Shown piece by piece: positions 9,543-18,587 of a stretch of 64,000 bases of DNA. The stretch lies in contig NZ_JAPSHY010000001.1 of NCBI RefSeq assembly GCF_031179285.1, positions 124,001 to 188,000 on the forward strand, given 5' to 3'. Position 1 is the stretch's first letter. Every line of letters starts with the position of its first letter. Both the position numbers and the translations under genes were made by a program. The stretch is from Microbacterium sp. (GTDB lineage Bacteria > Actinomycetota > Actinomycetes > Actinomycetales > Microbacteriaceae). Below the pieces are notes generated by a model that was not told the origin of the DNA, ran no database searches, and saw only the letters and a list, made by a program, of their open reading frames with translations.

Positions 9543-10400
9543 ATGATCGGTGAGCACGGGGGCGAGGCGGGCGAATCCAACGATCGTCTTGCCCCCGTCA
9601 TCCCGCTCTTCGGTGGCGTGGGGTCGCGGGCACCCGTCAGCATTCCCGCCGCGGATGCTGTTCCTGCAGACGACTCGACCGTCGACGAGCAGGGAGCCGT
9701 GCCGCCCTCTGATGATGAGCCGGTCTGGCGCTCGACGTGGGATGCGAAAGCGGCTCGCTCCGACACCACGGACGGCGAGCCCAGCGCGCGCCATCCTGCC
9801 CGCGGAGCCGCCGCGCGACGCCCGGCAGCGCGACTTCGAGCGCTCCACCCGCTGAACGGCGGCGACGACGTCGAACAGCCTGCCCCCGATTCCGCTCAGC
9901 TCCGCGAGGTCGCAGAAGAGTCACTGGTGCGCAAACTGCGTGCGAAGTCGCTCTCGGTGTCGGAGGCGCGAATGGTCTTGAAGGGTCATTCCCTCGATGC
10001 CTCGCAGATCGACGACGTCATCGATGATTTCAGCCGGCGCGGCTACCTCGACGATGCCGTTCTCGCAGAGCATCTCGTCTCCGCGGGCGTCGAACGCAAG
10101 GGACTGGGCCGCGTGGCGCTCTCACGAGCGCTCTCCCAGCGAGGCATTCCGAGAGACGTGATCGACGAGGCCCTCGACGAGGTCCCGGATGATGACGCTG
10201 AACGAGCGCTGGAGTTCGCCCGCACGAAGGCGCGTTCCATGGCGCGCCTCGATCACGAGACAGCGCTCCGTCGCCTGGTCGGGCAGCTCGCCCGCCGGGG
10301 ATACAACGGGTCGGTCGCGATGACCGCTGCCCGCACAGCGCTCGGCGAGGTGACTTCCGGGGGTCCGGCCGGTGGCGTGCGGTTCGTCGACTCCGAGTAG
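9543..10400 (+). CDS. recX: Regulatory protein RecX
   Basis: RecX caps and dismantles RecA filaments. It is cotranscribed with recA, with 2 bases between stop and start. The three-helix repeat domain occupies about residues 118-270 ([18 protein letters not shown], then [17 protein letters not shown] and [18 protein letters not shown]). The first 115 or so residues are low-complexity, charged and Ala/Pro-rich, with no recognisable fold. Such N-terminal extensions are common in Microbacteriaceae RecX. A later start cannot be excluded, but the ATG is tightly coupled to recA. Confidence 0.88.
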   Translation: MIGEHGGEAGESNDRLAPVIPLFGGVGSRAPVSIPAADAVPADDSTVDEQGAVPPSDDEPVWRSTWDAKAARSDTTDGEPSARHPARGAAARRPAARLRALHPLNGGDDVEQPAPDSAQLREVAEESLVRKLRAKSLSVSEARMVLKGHSLDASQIDDVIDDFSRRGYLDDAVLAEHLVSAGVERKGLGRVALSRALSQRGIPRDVIDEALDEVPDDDAERALEFARTKARSMARLDHETALRRLVGQLARRGYNGSVAMTAARTALGEVTSGGPAGGVRFVDSE

Positions 10401-10410
10401 ACGCTGATCG

Positions 10411-10480
10411 TGGCTCGTCGTGGCTCGTCGTGGCTCGTCGTGGCTCGTCGTGGCTCGTCGTGGCTCGTCGTGGCTCGTCG
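10411..10480 (+). repeat. Seven perfect tandem copies of a 10-bp unit
   Basis: The unit TGGCTCGTCG is repeated seven times without a mismatch, followed by a degenerate start of an eighth copy (TGGGTCG). It lies in the recX-miaB gap, ending 42 bases before a TACAAT box. The unit length is close to one DNA helical turn. An open frame runs through it, but miaB similarity begins only downstream. Confidence 0.97.
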
Positions 10481-10522
10481 TGGGTCGAGCAGAGGGTCGG
10501 CATCCCTGCGGCTGAGCGCTCG

Positions 10523-10528
10523 TACAAT
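10523..10528 (+). promoter_or_regulatory. Putative -10 box of miaB
   Basis: TACAAT, the best -10 consensus match in the neighbourhood, lies nine bases before the miaB ATG. A transcript from it would have a leader of at most a few bases. Confidence 0.5.
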
Positions 10529-10537
10529 GGGATCACC

Positions 10538-12085
10538 ATGACTATTCCGCGGAGTGAACCGACGATCATCAGCGCCTCGTCGGCGGCCATCGACGGCGAC
10601 GGCCGGAACCGTTCTTACGAAGTGCGAACCTTCGGGTGCCAGATGAACGTTCACGACTCCGAACGGCTGTCCGGTTCGCTCGAGAGCGCCGGCTACGTCC
10701 GCGCTGTCGACGGCGCAGAAGCCGATGTCGTCATCATCAACACCTGCGCCGTACGCGACAACGCGGCAGGCAAGCTCTACGGCACGCTCGGCCACCTCGC
10801 ATCCGTCAAACGCCGCAAGGAGGGCATGCAGATCGCAGTCGGCGGATGCCTCGCCCAGATGGACAAGCAGGCCGTGCTCGACAAGGCGCCGTGGGTCGAT
10901 GTCGTCTTCGGCACGCACAACATGGGATCCCTCCCCGGTCTGCTCGAGCGCGCTCGTCACAACGGCGAGGCGGAGCTGGAGATCCTCGAATCCCTCGAGG
11001 TGTTCCCGTCCACGCTGCCGACCAAGCGTGACTCCGCCCACAGCGGCTGGGTCTCCATCTCGGTCGGCTGCAACAACACCTGCACCTTCTGCATCGTGCC
11101 GAGCCTTCGCGGCAAAGAGAAGGACCGACGCCCCGGCGACATCCTCAACGAGATCCGGCTGCTCGTCGATGACGGCGCCATCGAGGTGACGCTGCTCGGA
11201 CAGAACGTGAACTCGTACGGTGTCGAGTTCGGCGATCGGCAGGCGTTCGGCAAGCTCCTTCGGGCGGCCGGCGAGATCGACGGCCTCGAGCGCATCCGTT
11301 TCACAAGCCCCCACCCCGCCGCCTTCACCGACGACGTGATCGACGCGATGGCTGAGACCGAAGCGGTGATGCCGCAACTGCACATGCCGCTGCAGTCAGG
11401 CAGCGACCGCATTTTGAAGGCGATGCGGCGTTCCTACCGCAGTGAGCGCTTCCTCGGCATCCTCGACCGCGTCCGCGACCGCATCCCGAACGCCGCCATC
11501 ACCACCGACATCATCGTGGGGTTCCCGGGGGAGACTGACGAAGACTTCGAGGACACCATGCGTGTCGTCGAACAGGCCCGCTTCTCCAGCGCTTTCACCT
11601 TCCAGTACTCGATCCGCGAGGGCACGCCGGCCGCGACCATGGCCGACCAGGTGCCGAAGCAGGTCGTGCAAGAGCGCTACAACCGCCTCATCGCCCTGCA
11701 GGAGCGGATCTCGCTCGAAGAGAACCAGAAGCAGGTCGGTCGCGAGGTCGAGGTGCTCGTGTCCACGGGCGAGGGCAAGAAGGATGCCGAAACGCACCGC
11801 CTCACCGGTCGCGCCGAGGACAACAGGCTCGTGCACTTCGAGGTGACTGCAGGGTCGCCGCTTCCCCGGCCGGGCGACGTGGTGACGGTGACGATCACTC
11901 ACGCCGCCCCCTTCCATCTGCTCGCCGACGACCCCTCGGGTCGCCCCCTGCGCATCCGCCGCACGCGCGGCGGCGATGCATGGGACCGCGCTCAGGCCGA
12001 ATCCTGCGCCGTTCCGGCGCCCTCCGACGGCGGCTCACCCCGACCGGTCGCGCTCGGTCTGCCGACGCTACGTGTCGGGGTCTGA
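10538..12085 (+). CDS. miaB: tRNA-2-methylthio-N6-dimethylallyladenosine synthase
   Basis: This radical-SAM methylthiotransferase acts on i6A37 of tRNAs reading UNN codons, following MiaA (two genes on). The N-terminal domain has cysteines in [12 protein letters not shown] and [15 protein letters not shown], and a third in [10 protein letters not shown]; together they bind the auxiliary [4Fe-4S] cluster. The radical-SAM CxxxCxxC is in [20 protein letters not shown] (about residues 184-203). A C-terminal TRAM domain is followed by an Arg-rich extension of about 40 residues, giving 515 residues. The ATG at 10538 is preferred because the upstream frame crosses the 10-bp repeats. Confidence 0.95.
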   Translation: MTIPRSEPTIISASSAAIDGDGRNRSYEVRTFGCQMNVHDSERLSGSLESAGYVRAVDGAEADVVIINTCAVRDNAAGKLYGTLGHLASVKRRKEGMQIAVGGCLAQMDKQAVLDKAPWVDVVFGTHNMGSLPGLLERARHNGEAELEILESLEVFPSTLPTKRDSAHSGWVSISVGCNNTCTFCIVPSLRGKEKDRRPGDILNEIRLLVDDGAIEVTLLGQNVNSYGVEFGDRQAFGKLLRAAGEIDGLERIRFTSPHPAAFTDDVIDAMAETEAVMPQLHMPLQSGSDRILKAMRRSYRSERFLGILDRVRDRIPNAAITTDIIVGFPGETDEDFEDTMRVVEQARFSSAFTFQYSIREGTPAATMADQVPKQVVQERYNRLIALQERISLEENQKQVGREVEVLVSTGEGKKDAETHRLTGRAEDNRLVHFEVTAGSPLPRPGDVVTVTITHAAPFHLLADDPSGRPLRIRRTRGGDAWDRAQAESCAVPAPSDGGSPRPVALGLPTLRVGV

Positions 12086-12104
12086 GGCCTCCCGCGTCAC
12101 CGAC

Positions 12105-13028
12105 ATGGTGAGTTCACAACCGGAGCCTCGACTCTGGGTGATCGCCGGAGCGACCGGCACAGGCAAGAGCGACCTCGCCCTCGACCTCGCAGACACGCTG
12201 CGGGCGCGGGGCAACCCGGCCGAGATCATCAACGCGGACGCGATGCAGATCTACCGCGGTATGGATATCGGGACGGCCAAACTGAGCGCGGGTGAGCGGC
12301 GCGGCATCCCGCACCACCTGCTCGACGTCCTTGACGTCACCGAGGATGCCGCCGTCGCGTGGTACCAGCCGCGAGCACGCACGGCGATCGCTCAGATCCA
12401 CGCGCGCGGCGGCGACGCCATCATCGTCGGCGGTTCGGGCCTGTACGTCTCGAGCGTGGTGTTCGACTTCCGCTTCCCGCCGCGGGACGCTGCGGTCCGG
12501 GCGCGACTGGAGAAGGACCTCGAGCGTGAGGGGGCCGAGGTGCTGCTCGAGCGTCTGCGCGCGATCGACCCGCGGACGGCCGAGCGCGTCGATCCGAGCA
12601 ACGGACGCCGGATCGTGCGCGCCCTGGAAGTCCTGGAGCAGGGGGCCGAGACGCACGGTGCGGCGCTTCCCGAGGCTCCCACGCTGTGGCACCCCAGGAC
12701 GCGCCTGATCGGGCTGCAGATCGAGCGCGCAGAACTCGTGAAGCGCCTTGATGCCAGAGTCGAGCGGATGTGGGCTGCCGGCCTCGTGGAGGAGGTCACA
12801 GCGCTGCGAGAACGCGGACTGGAGCGCGGGCAGACGGCGAGCCGCGCGATCGGCTACGCGCAAGCGCTGGGACAGGTGCAGGGATCGCTGACCGAAGCAC
12901 AGGCCATCGAGCAGACGCAGGCGCTCACCCGTCGCTATGCGCGCCGGCAGGTTTCGTGGTTCAAGCGGTATCGAGTGCTGGAGTGGCACACGCCCCCGGT
13001 GGACCCGATCGCATTGCTCGGCGACTGA
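12105..13028 (+). CDS. miaA: tRNA dimethylallyltransferase
   Basis: This enzyme transfers the dimethylallyl group to A37 of tRNA, making the i6A substrate of MiaB. The chosen start gives 307 residues, normal for MiaA. Features are the P-loop [15 protein letters not shown] at about residues 15-29, [19 protein letters not shown], the insertion region with [10 protein letters not shown], and the C-terminal [13 protein letters not shown] tRNA-binding segment. The frame is open further upstream inside miaB, but family similarity begins just after the ATG at 12105 (or the GTG at 12108). It starts 19 bases after the miaB stop. Confidence 0.94.
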   Translation: MVSSQPEPRLWVIAGATGTGKSDLALDLADTLRARGNPAEIINADAMQIYRGMDIGTAKLSAGERRGIPHHLLDVLDVTEDAAVAWYQPRARTAIAQIHARGGDAIIVGGSGLYVSSVVFDFRFPPRDAAVRARLEKDLEREGAEVLLERLRAIDPRTAERVDPSNGRRIVRALEVLEQGAETHGAALPEAPTLWHPRTRLIGLQIERAELVKRLDARVERMWAAGLVEEVTALRERGLERGQTASRAIGYAQALGQVQGSLTEAQAIEQTQALTRRYARRQVSWFKRYRVLEWHTPPVDPIALLGD

Positions 13029-13113
13029 CCGGCGGCAGGCCGTGCACGGTGGCCGCTGACCGGCTGTCGCCGACCCCTGGCCAATGTCGGACGCCGGTGC
13101 GACCCTTGGACTC

Positions 13114-13644
13114 ATGGCGACCCACTACTTCACCGCATCCAGCCTCGATGGCTTCATCGCGACCTCCGAGCACTCGCTCGACTGGCTGTTGAAACAAGAC
13201 ATCGACCTGAACGGACCCATGGCCTACACCGAGTTCGAGAAGGGCATCGGTGCACTCGCGATGGGGGCGTCGACCTACGAGTGGGTCCTGCGCAACAACG
13301 GTGATCAGCCGTGGGGGTATGTGCAGCCCACCTGGGTCTTCACCCATCGCGAGCTGCCCGTGCCCGACGGGGCCGACGTGCGCTTCGCGCGCGATGTGAC
13401 CGCGGCGCACACCGAGATGTCGGCGGCGGCCGGCGAACTCGACCTGTGGGTCGTCGGCGGGGGAGAGCTGGCCGGGCAGTTCGCCGATGCGGGGCTGCTC
13501 GATGAGGTCTGGGTGCAGTACGCACCGGTGACACTCGGAAGCGGCGCTCCGCTACTGCCACGTGAGCTCGACCTCGAACTCCTCGACGTCGCTCGCAACC
13601 GCAACTTCATGTGCGGACGATACCGCGTCATCCGGCCTGAATAG
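13114..13644 (+). CDS. Dihydrofolate reductase/RibD C-terminal family protein
   Basis: This 176-residue protein of the RibD C-terminal (DHFR-like) fold begins MATHYFTASSLDGFIATS, the usual family opening, and contains LWVVGGGELAGQFADAGLLDE, the NADPH-binding glycine turn. It is a probable NAD(P)H-dependent reductase. These stand-alone members are common in actinobacteria and mostly uncharacterised; dihydrofolate need not be the substrate. The ATG at 13114 is chosen because the family start matches it. Its TAG stop forms the first three bases of the putative dapF -10 box. Confidence 0.8.
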   Translation: MATHYFTASSLDGFIATSEHSLDWLLKQDIDLNGPMAYTEFEKGIGALAMGASTYEWVLRNNGDQPWGYVQPTWVFTHRELPVPDGADVRFARDVTAAHTEMSAAAGELDLWVVGGGELAGQFADAGLLDEVWVQYAPVTLGSGAPLLPRELDLELLDVARNRNFMCGRYRVIRPE

Positions 13645-13647
13645 ACT
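13642..13647 (+). promoter_or_regulatory. Putative leaderless -10 box of dapF, overlapping the upstream stop codon
   Basis: TAGACT, then six bases (GGGTCC), then the dapF ATG. The TAG is the stop codon of the reductase gene. The same arrangement occurs at otsB/ilvD. Confidence 0.5.
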
Positions 13648-13653
13648 GGGTCC

Positions 13654-14526
13654 ATGGTCGCATTCACCAAGGGTCACGGAACCGGCAACGACTTCGTGAT
13701 CATCGCCGACCCCGACGGCGAGCTCGACCTGAGCGCCGAGCAGGTCGCGGCTCTCTGCGATCGGAACTTCGGCATCGGTGCGGACGGCATCCTGCGCGTC
13801 GTGCGATCAGCGGCCATCGATGTCGGCGCAGCGGCGCTCGCTGAGGAACCAGACGCGGAATGGTTCATGGACTATCGCAACGCGGACGGCTCGATCGCCG
13901 AGATGTGCGGCAACGGCGTACGCGTCTTCGCGCACTATCTTGTGCGGTCCGGTCTTGCAGCGATCGCGCCGGGGTCCGCGCTGCCCATCGGGACGAGGGC
14001 GGGAGTACGAGACGTCACACGCAGCGAGACCGGCTATCAGGTCGACCTCGGGCGCTGGAAACTCACCGGCGACGATTCCCTCGTCAATGTCGAAGGCCTC
14101 TCCGTCCCTCGGCCAGGACTCGGGATCGACGTCGGAAACCCCCACGTCGTCGTCGCGCTGGCCTCGGAGCATGAGCTCGCCGGGCTCGAACTGCACCGCG
14201 CGCCCGAGCTCGAACCCGCTCTCCCGTCCGGTGCGAACATCGAATTCGTCGTGCCCGGTGACCCGCTGGTCCGCGACGGCATCGGGCACGTGGGCATGCG
14301 AGTCTTCGAACGAGGGGTGGGCGAGACGTTGAGCTGCGGCACCGGCGTCGCGGCGACCGCGCTTGCGGTACGCCACTGGGCCGGTGAACGCGCGCCGGAT
14401 CATTGGCGCGTCGAGGTTCCCGGCGGAAGTCTCGGTGTGCGCATGTTCCCGGCGGAAGACGGCGAGCATGTGGCTCTGGCGGGGCCTGCGCAGCTGGTGT
14501 TCCACGGAGAGATCGATCTCGTCTGA
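13654..14526 (+). CDS. dapF: Diaminopimelate epimerase
   Basis: This enzyme converts LL- to meso-diaminopimelate for lysine and cell-wall cross-linking. It is 290 residues long. The two active-site cysteines lie in [14 protein letters not shown] (about residue 86) and [12 protein letters not shown] (about residue 229). The N-terminal [12 protein letters not shown] is the family signature. Its miaA-dapF-hflX context is the conserved actinobacterial order. The start codon sits at leaderless spacing from TAGACT. Confidence 0.96.
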   Translation: MVAFTKGHGTGNDFVIIADPDGELDLSAEQVAALCDRNFGIGADGILRVVRSAAIDVGAAALAEEPDAEWFMDYRNADGSIAEMCGNGVRVFAHYLVRSGLAAIAPGSALPIGTRAGVRDVTRSETGYQVDLGRWKLTGDDSLVNVEGLSVPRPGLGIDVGNPHVVVALASEHELAGLELHRAPELEPALPSGANIEFVVPGDPLVRDGIGHVGMRVFERGVGETLSCGTGVAATALAVRHWAGERAPDHWRVEVPGGSLGVRMFPAEDGEHVALAGPAQLVFHGEIDLV

Positions 14527-14529
14527 CGG

Positions 14530-15174
14530 TCATTCATCGAGGGTGATCGGCTCGGTCACCGGCGTGCCGTGCTTACGCACCTTGAGCACGCGATAACCCT
14601 TGCCGGTGGCCGTGCGGAAAACGCTGTAACCGGGGTGGAACGTCGCGCCGATCCATCGCTGCAGAGAGTCCGCTCCCAGGTTTCGCTGCACCACGAGCCA
14701 GGCGTCACTTCTGTCATCGAGGCGCGGAATCCATCGCTCCAGCAGACTGTGCAGCTCGTTCTTGCCGACGCGAATCGGCGGATTGGAGCGGATCGTTCGG
14801 AAGTTCACGTCATCGGGAACATCGTCGGGCAGCGCAGCGTTGACATTGTCGAGTCCCAACGCTTCGGCGTTGCGGCGCACGAGATCCAGGGCGCGTTCGT
14901 TCACATCGACCGCCCACACGGTCGCGTGCGGGGCAGCGATGGCCATTGACAGTGCGATGGGTCCCCAACCACTGCCGAGGTCAAGGAGGTTGCCCCCGGG
15001 AGGTACCGGGGGCATGTTCGCGAAGAGCACTGCGGTGCCGGCATCCAGGCGATCCGGGCTGAAGACGCCACCGGCGGTGGTGACATCCCGCTCTTGCCCT
15101 GCGAGCGTCACGCGAATCGTACGCAGGTGTTCTGGGCTCGCCGGGGTCGCAGTGAAGTAGTGATCGGACCCCAT
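14530..15174 (-). CDS. Class I SAM-dependent methyltransferase, RsmC-like
   Basis: This 214-residue methyltransferase of the 'small domain' (MTS/RsmC-like) type has a SAM-binding LLDLGSGWGPIALSMA at about residue 71 and the NPPIRVGKNELH motif. NPP[IFY] is typical of enzymes that methylate exocyclic amino groups of nucleic-acid bases. A 16S rRNA guanine is the likely target, but this is inference. The ATG at 15174 is chosen over an upstream in-frame start because a TACGCT box lies six bases before it. It ends 3 bases from the convergent dapF stop. Confidence 0.85.
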   Translation of the reverse strand: MGSDHYFTATPASPEHLRTIRVTLAGQERDVTTAGGVFSPDRLDAGTAVLFANMPPVPPGGNLLDLGSGWGPIALSMAIAAPHATVWAVDVNERALDLVRRNAEALGLDNVNAALPDDVPDDVNFRTIRSNPPIRVGKNELHSLLERWIPRLDDRSDAWLVVQRNLGADSLQRWIGATFHPGYSVFRTATGKGYRVLKVRKHGTPVTEPITLDE

Positions 15175-15180
15175 ACGGCG

Positions 15181-15186
15181 AGCGTA
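15181..15186 (-). promoter_or_regulatory. Putative leaderless -10 box of the RsmC-like gene
   Basis: On the minus strand TACGCT is followed by six bases (CGCCGT) and the ATG. Confidence 0.5.
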
Positions 15187-15240
15187 CCGGAGAGCGGGGG
15201 CTAAGGTTAAGGCTCGAAACAAGCTAGAGATCAGGGACGG

Positions 15241-16752
15241 ATGACGGAGACCACGACAAACTCCACCGGAGACGAGGCGCTCGATCGCGTGCTCGCGAAC
15301 GCCGAGAAGCGCTCGGACGTGCGCGTGTTCGGGGCAGCACAGGCGCTGCAGGACGAAGCAACGGCGTCACACACGACCGCTGACGGCAATCAGTGGGACC
15401 TGGAGGATCGGCATGCGCTGAGACGCGTCGCCGGCCTCTCGACCGAACTCGAAGACGTCACCGAGGTCGAGTACCGCCAGCTGCGGCTGGAGAACGTCGT
15501 CCTCGTCGGTGTCTACCCGCAGGGGGCGCAGGCGGATGCCGAGAACTCGCTGCGTGAGCTGTCTGCGCTGGCCGAGACCGCCGGCGCCGTGGTTCTTGAC
15601 GGCGTCCTCCAGCGCCGGCCGCACCCGGACGCTGCGACCTACCTCGGCCGAGGCAAGGCGCAGGAGCTCAAGGACATCGTCGCCGCCGTCGGCGCCGACA
15701 CCGTCATCGCCGACACCGAACTGGCCCCCAGCCAGCGCCGCGCGCTGGAGGACGTCGTCAAGGTGAAGGTCATCGACCGCACCACCGTGATCCTCGACAT
15801 CTTCAGCCAGCACGCCAAGAGTCGCGAGGGCAAGGCGCAGGTCGAGCTCGCGCAACTCGAGTATCTGCTGCCCCGCCTTCGCGGTTGGGGTGACTCGATG
15901 AGCCGCCAGGCCGGTGGCCAGGTCGGCGCCGGTGGTGCGGGAATGGGCTCCCGCGGTCCCGGCGAGACGAAGATCGAACTCGACCGGCGCCGCATCCGCA
16001 CCAAGATGGCGCTCCTTCGGCGTCAGATCCGCGATTTCGCGCCCGCACGTGAGGCCAAGCGTGCGGAGCGCAAGCGGAACACGATTCCGTCCGTCGCCAT
16101 CGCCGGGTACACCAACGCCGGAAAGTCGAGCCTTCTCAACGCGCTCACCAGCGCCGGCGTGCTCGTCGAGAACGCGCTCTTCGCGACTCTCGATGCCACG
16201 GTACGGCGCACCGAGACCGCCGACGGGCGGGTCTACACGCTCACCGACACCGTCGGCTTCGTCCGCAACCTTCCGCATCAGCTCGTCGAGGCGTTCCGGT
16301 CGACGCTCGAGGAGGTCGGCGAAGCCGACGTCGTCCTGCACGTCGTCGACGGATCGCACCCGGATCCCGCGGGCCAGCTGCAGACCGTGCGCGACGTGAT
16401 GGGCGACATCGGCGCGCGGGATCTTCCGGAGATCGTCGTCGTCAACAAGGCCGATCTTCTCAGTGACGACGACCGACTCGTCCTGCGCGGCCTCGAGCCG
16501 CACGCGCACTTCGTGTCGTCGCGGTCGGGCGAGGGGATCGACGAACTCCGGGCAGCGGTCGAGGAGGCACTGCCGAAGCCTGCTGTCGAGGTGCACGCGG
16601 TGGTGCCATACGACCGGGGAGACCTGGTCGCCGCCATCCACGAAACCGGAATGCTGCTGTCTGCCGAGCACGGGGAGCACGGCACCGCTGTGCATGCTCA
16701 CGTCTCCGAGCGGCTGGCCGCTGAACTCGCGCCCTTCACGGCGACCGCCTGA
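15241..16752 (+). CDS. hflX: GTPase HflX
   Basis: This ribosome-associated GTPase splits or rescues stalled 70S ribosomes under stress. The 503-residue protein has the N-terminal HflX domain (about 90-260, with DTVIADTELAPSQRRALE and GAGGAGMGSRGPGETKIE), the GTPase P-loop GYTNAGKSSLLN (about 292-303), G3 in DTVGFVRNLP, and G4 NKAD. A C-terminal domain of about 70 residues follows. A TAAGGT element about 36 bases upstream may be the -10 box. It is the last gene of the conserved dapF-hflX segment. Confidence 0.95.
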   Translation: MTETTTNSTGDEALDRVLANAEKRSDVRVFGAAQALQDEATASHTTADGNQWDLEDRHALRRVAGLSTELEDVTEVEYRQLRLENVVLVGVYPQGAQADAENSLRELSALAETAGAVVLDGVLQRRPHPDAATYLGRGKAQELKDIVAAVGADTVIADTELAPSQRRALEDVVKVKVIDRTTVILDIFSQHAKSREGKAQVELAQLEYLLPRLRGWGDSMSRQAGGQVGAGGAGMGSRGPGETKIELDRRRIRTKMALLRRQIRDFAPAREAKRAERKRNTIPSVAIAGYTNAGKSSLLNALTSAGVLVENALFATLDATVRRTETADGRVYTLTDTVGFVRNLPHQLVEAFRSTLEEVGEADVVLHVVDGSHPDPAGQLQTVRDVMGDIGARDLPEIVVVNKADLLSDDDRLVLRGLEPHAHFVSSRSGEGIDELRAAVEEALPKPAVEVHAVVPYDRGDLVAAIHETGMLLSAEHGEHGTAVHAHVSERLAAELAPFTATA

Positions 16753-16813
16753 TACCGCGCCCTGGTTTGCGAGGCTCCAGGCTCTCATCCGCTTGCGCGA
16801 TCGATGCGAGCGT

Positions 16814-17473
16814 TCAGCTGGCGAGGAAGCGCGCCTCCACGGTCGCCGTGATGATGATCTCCTCCGGCTCGAACTCCATCGCGGCCCCGGAGTCTGCGGC
16901 GGCGAACGCTGCTCCGCGCATCTTCAACACCCCCGGTGCGGCGGCGTCGCGGGCGATGAGGCCCACATCGGCGATCTCCAACGGGCGCACGTCGTGCAGG
17001 CCCAGTGCGCTCGCGTACGCCTGCGCCCGCGCGACCGCGACTCCGACGGCTTGCGCTGCGACGTCCCGTTCCACTGTCGCGCGCGTCTGGGGTGTGAGGT
17101 GCCAGTGGACCCCGCCGAGCTCGACGCCGTCCCAAGCCGAGACGTCGGTCACCCATATCGACAGCTCGGATGCTTCCGCGAACGTCGCAGAGAAGGAGAT
17201 GCTCGCGTAGAAGACGGGGGCCAGGCGTTTGCCGTCGTTGCTCCAGGGTCGTTCGGCGCGAACCGAAAGGCGCTTGCTGGTCCAGTCGACCACCGTTCCC
17301 GCTGTGCGACGGTCCGTGATGCTCTGCCGCACGGGCTCGGCGAGCCGCATCGCCCGCTCGACCACGAGCGCGCGCTCGGGTCCGTCACAGCTCACCGAGA
17401 CGTGGATGGTCGCCCGCTCGGGGGCGACCCTCGCCTCGTGCTCTCCGCGGACCGTGACGGTGACATCGCTCAT
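16814..17473 (-). CDS. SIMPL domain (DUF541) protein
   Basis: This 219-residue protein of the SIMPL/DUF541 family starts with MSDVTVTVRGEHEARVAPER, the usual repeated-beta opening. An ARAQAYASALGL segment lies in the second half. Many relatives are periplasmic with a signal peptide, but this copy has none and appears cytoplasmic. The function is unknown; family members have been linked to oxidative stress and to signalling-complex interactions. It is convergent with hflX. The ATG follows TAGAGT at leaderless spacing. Confidence 0.8.
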   Translation of the reverse strand: MSDVTVTVRGEHEARVAPERATIHVSVSCDGPERALVVERAMRLAEPVRQSITDRRTAGTVVDWTSKRLSVRAERPWSNDGKRLAPVFYASISFSATFAEASELSIWVTDVSAWDGVELGGVHWHLTPQTRATVERDVAAQAVGVAVARAQAYASALGLHDVRPLEIADVGLIARDAAAPGVLKMRGAAFAAADSGAAMEFEPEEIIITATVEARFLAS

Positions 17474-17479
17474 CGTGCG

Positions 17480-17485
17480 ACTCTA
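17480..17485 (-). promoter_or_regulatory. Putative leaderless -10 box of the SIMPL gene
   Basis: On the minus strand TAGAGT is followed by six bases (CGCACG) and the ATG. Confidence 0.5.
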
Positions 17486-17613
17486 CGCCAGCCCCGCGGC
17501 CAGGCGGAATAGCGCGGCGCAGCCGTTCGTTGTAGTCTGTAGTGCTCGGGCGTTCCGCGTTCGAGCACCAGAACTCCACAGTGTGACAGCGGTCCCTTCG
17601 CAAGAAGGACCAC

Positions 17614-17982
17614 GGGGCTGATCGGTTTCGACAGCGCCTGTGAATCCACGAGAAGCGGGCCGAGGATGCAGGGTTATCTCGTGAACGCTCCCTGCAAAAC
17701 AATAAGTGCCGAAACCAAGCGCACTGACTTCGCCCTCGCTGCATAAGCGAGCCCGATAGTCCGTCAGGCCGTATGTGATTCCGATACGGATCCTGGCGTC
17801 ATCTAGGAATCTTGCTGTGTGATGGCGTCTGGACGTCACACGGGACTCTTCCCAGGCTGGGCTTGTCGACTTAGGTGTCTGTGACAAAGGTCGGAGCCGA
17901 GCAGAACGTCTTCACAGACTGCGCCCGGAGAAGGCGTGGAGACTCAGCGTTGGACGGGGGTTCGATTCCCCCCAGCTCCACC
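17614..17982 (+). ncRNA. ssrA: Transfer-messenger RNA (tmRNA)
   Basis: This RNA tags and releases proteins on stalled ribosomes. The 5' GGGGCTG pairs with the 3' CAGCTCC as a seven-base acceptor stem, including the G3-U wobble that alanyl-tRNA synthetase recognises. GGTTCGATTCC near the 3' end is the T-arm. The tag frame begins at GCC 17708 and reads AETKRTDFALAA before TAA at 17744-17746. The genomic 3' end reads ACCG, so the terminal A of CCA must be added after transcription. The sense frame that overlaps it is not a protein gene. Confidence 0.96.
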
Positions 17983-18003
17983 GAACCGCTGTCACACCGT
18001 GGA

Positions 18004-18047
18004 CGACCCCCGAGATTCCCGCGAGAGCGGAGGATCGCGGGGGTCTT
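18004..18047 (+). terminator. Terminator of ssrA
   Basis: The outer stem GACCCCCG (from 18005) pairs with CGGGGGTC (to 18045). A second imperfect helix inside it is closed by GAGA. A short pyrimidine run (TTCT) follows. It lies 22 bases after the tmRNA 3' end. Confidence 0.7.
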
Positions 18048-18126
18048 CTGTATGCGCGGGTCCTCAGCTCGCGTCTCGGCCCGGAGAACGCAAACCAGCG
18101 GCGCCGAATCCGGGTTACTGTTCAGT

Positions 18127-18480
18127 GTGGGCAGATTGAAATATGACGGCACGGCTGAGCCGATCACCATCGACGACGCGACGTTGGCGCACCTGAAGAT
18201 CGTCATCGGCACGAAGCTCCGACGCCAGGAGAGCTTCATGCTGACGTGGCGCCCGATCGACGGCGGCCAGGACGCACGCCTCACGATCTGGATCCACCCC
18301 GCGATTCCGCTTCAGTTCGGTTTCGATCGCCCCGAGTTCCCTCAGATCGATCCGGCCCGTATCAGTGCGATCATGGGATCCCTCAACGCCAGCGGCGAAC
18401 TCCACCTCGACCTTCTTCAGGACCACCTCGAGCAGGAAGCGCCCATCGTGCGCCCCAACGCGGAGAATGCGCTGGCCTGA
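18127..18480 (+). CDS. Small protein of the DUF7882-like family, copy 1
   Basis: This 117-residue protein starts at GTG (reads MGRLKYDGTAEPITIDD). It contains the family core HLKIVIGTKLRRQESFMLTW followed by a TIWIHPAIPLQF segment. It is a paralogue of the next gene, with about half the residues shared over 100 positions. I know the family mainly from Microbacteriaceae, where databases often label it 'ATP-dependent DNA ligase'; no ligase motif (KxDG) or nucleotidyltransferase domain is present. The function is unknown. A TACTGT box lies five bases before the GTG. The C-terminal extension (about 12 residues) is absent from copy 2. Confidence 0.8.
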   Translation: MGRLKYDGTAEPITIDDATLAHLKIVIGTKLRRQESFMLTWRPIDGGQDARLTIWIHPAIPLQFGFDRPEFPQIDPARISAIMGSLNASGELHLDLLQDHLEQEAPIVRPNAENALA

Positions 18481-18587
18481 TCCGCGTCCTCAGCGGAATC
18501 CTCGCCGGCGCGGCCGGGGCCGGCAAATATGACGGAGCGCTTCCGCCGGTTTCGTGTACGAGCAGCGGGATCAGTATGGTTTCAGAT

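Noticed and set aside
10411..10480. CRISPR-like array
   Set aside because: The repeats are head-to-tail 10-mers without spacers, and no cas genes are present.
10430..10537. miaB start inside the 10-bp repeat
   Set aside because: The encoded residues (RGSSWLV repeats) are an artefact of the repeat. MiaB similarity and the TACAAT box point to the ATG at 10538.
17875..18126. Possible upstream extension of the first DUF7882-like gene
   Set aside because: The frame crosses the 3' half of tmRNA and its terminator. Family similarity begins exactly at the GTG at 18127.
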